NCBI RefSeq assembly: GCF_907165205.1
Contig: NC_058198.1
Location: 12,625,001 to 12,689,000, forward strand
From: Coccinella septempunctata
Taxonomy: Eukaryota; Arthropoda; Insecta; Coleoptera; Coccinellidae
Direction: 5' to 3'
DNA: 64,000 nt
The position numbers were made by a program, and so were the translations under genes. Of this stretch, positions 63,140 to 64,000 are shown piece after piece (position 1 is the first letter of the stretch; each line of letters starts with the position of its first letter). The notes under the pieces are model-generated. The model was not told the origin of the DNA. It searched no databases and worked only from the letters and a program-made list of their open reading frames with translations.

Positions 63140-63835
63140 TTTACTAGTAAAAGATTTAGGTACCTATACACATTGATCATGAGTTTTGGATTTTACTCAA
63201 CATATCTTTATTATTACCCAGAAAGCTCTGAAGATGTTAGAATTTATTAAAAGAAAACTTAAAGATTTCCACAGTATCTCAGCTATTAGAACAGTTTATT
63301 TCACAAATGTCCGGAGCATTTTGGAATTTTCATCTATAGTTTGGTCACCCCATTATGAAGTACACGAGAACACTATTGAACGTGTTCAGCGTAAGTTGTT
63401 AAAATAGATTGCCTACAAAATGGGCATCTGTGAAGAATCCATAAATTATTATTTTTTATATAATTCCCTATCAAGGAGAACACTGGCCATTAGAAGAAAA
63501 AATTTTGATATACCGTCTGTTCCGATATTTCTGAACAGTACTGTCAGTATTTCAGAAACTATGCCTATTGGCCCAGTCGTTCGAGTTCTATTGTTATTCG
63601 ATTGCGGGCCAGTAAAACCAGCAATATCGGAACAGGCCCATAATGTTTGTTTACAAATTGCTCCATAATTTCATTGACTGTGAATATTTATTGTCAAAGA
63701 TAAGGTTAAATACCACTAATGTAATTTTAAGACGGAGAGAGGTTTTTGTTATAGATTTCTCCTCGGCAAATTATGGAATGAACAATCCTATTGAACGAGC
63801 CATAAAGGCGAGCCAAATTCAATAGAGGCTGATTT
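63140..63835 (+). pseudogene. CR1-like RT, part 2
   Basis: SSLLVKDLGTY (the YLG box region), then MDFTQHIFIITQKALKMLEF, FHSISAIRTVYFTNVRSILE, FSSIVWSPHYEVHENTIERV (63186-63407), and after a small insertion FVYKLLHNFIDCEYLLSKIR, LNTTNVILRRREVFVIDFSS (63643-63825). The end matches CR1-like C-termini (LYKLL...ID.PELL). Confidence 0.78.
63517..63635. repeat. Small inverted-repeat insertion
   Basis: ctgttccgatatt (63517-63529) and its exact complement (63623-63635) bound a 119-bp stretch that breaks the RT C-terminus. Also holds ggcccagt/actggcc-like inner ends near 63570 and 63607. Possible mini-MITE; no clear duplication. Confidence 0.5.
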
Positions 63836-64000
63836 GTTTCAGATACCTATTTTCAGCCTGAAGAGATATTTTGAAGATACATAAAGGTGTTATTACAATC
63901 TCGTTTCTATTTGAAAAGCAATAATTTTGTTAAGTTTAGAATTTTTTTTTCTTTCTTTGAGTTTCAAAAATTTTACAGCTTATTGGCTTTGCCGTTTATA
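63836..64000. other. 3' flank of the CR1-like element
   Basis: AT-rich; probably its 3' UTR. No tail reached before the window ends. Confidence 0.4.

Noticed and set aside
1..64000. A defence, biosynthetic or viral gene cluster
   Set aside because: No such genes were seen; apart from one possible exon, recognisable coding sequence is transposon-derived or fragmentary.

Overview
The window looks like insect nuclear DNA, possibly from a beetle (the order is a guess from the mix of element families). It is AT-rich, has no bacterial-style gene layout, and about two thirds of it can be assigned to transposable elements nested inside one another. I found no intact host gene. The only good host candidate is one coding exon on the minus strand (31915-32343), which ends in a textbook splice donor.

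Layout. 1-9.2 kb: a non-autonomous hAT element with a perfect 8-bp target duplication, a Jockey-type reverse transcriptase (RT) on the minus strand, and a short LTR retrotransposon that keeps only a Gag-like ORF. 9.2-16.7 kb: three broken non-LTR elements. The third is split by a fold-back element whose two 286-bp arms each carry a hammerhead ribozyme. 16.8-20.1 kb: a Penelope-like fragment, plus pieces of two cysteine-rich proteins that resemble multicopy insect families. 20.2-25.3 kb: a CR1-like element split by a 1.77-kb terminal-inverted-repeat (TIR) element. 25.5-26.2 kb: a mariner-type fold-back MITE. 26.3-31.2 kb: an R1/LOA-like element (DUF4780-type Gag and endonuclease) holding an internally deleted BEL/Pao element and a CR1 fragment, which itself contains a mariner. 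31.7-32.5 kb: the host exon. 33.2-36.7 kb: a second TIR element of the same type as the one at 20.6 kb, holding two hAT elements, one of which contains a MITE. 38-41.4 kb: a Ty3/gypsy pol split by a hAT-like element that holds a Mutator-like element. 42-46.5 kb: minus-strand RT fossils. 47.4-54.4 kb: a Jockey, an R2-type element with a restriction-like endonuclease, and an I-type element with RNase H. 54.4-64 kb: CR1-like elements, a second fold-back Penelope derivative, and a young Jockey copy split by a third TIR element that carries a 130-bp tandem array.

The most interesting pattern is a TIR element type seen three times (20631-22403, 33209-36653, 60858-62556). Ends read roughly 5'-CCCNNNNANCACA, target duplications are 2 bp (TT, AT, GC), there is no visible transposase, and the interiors are filled with GGACATCC/GGATATCC-like octamers often spaced about 11 bp. 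In the third copy, removing the element and one duplication restores an open RT frame, so that insertion is recent. The second notable pattern is self-cleaving-ribozyme motifs in fold-back elements related to Penelope-like retroelements.

All boundaries were read by eye. Family and clade names come from recognisable motifs, not from database searches.
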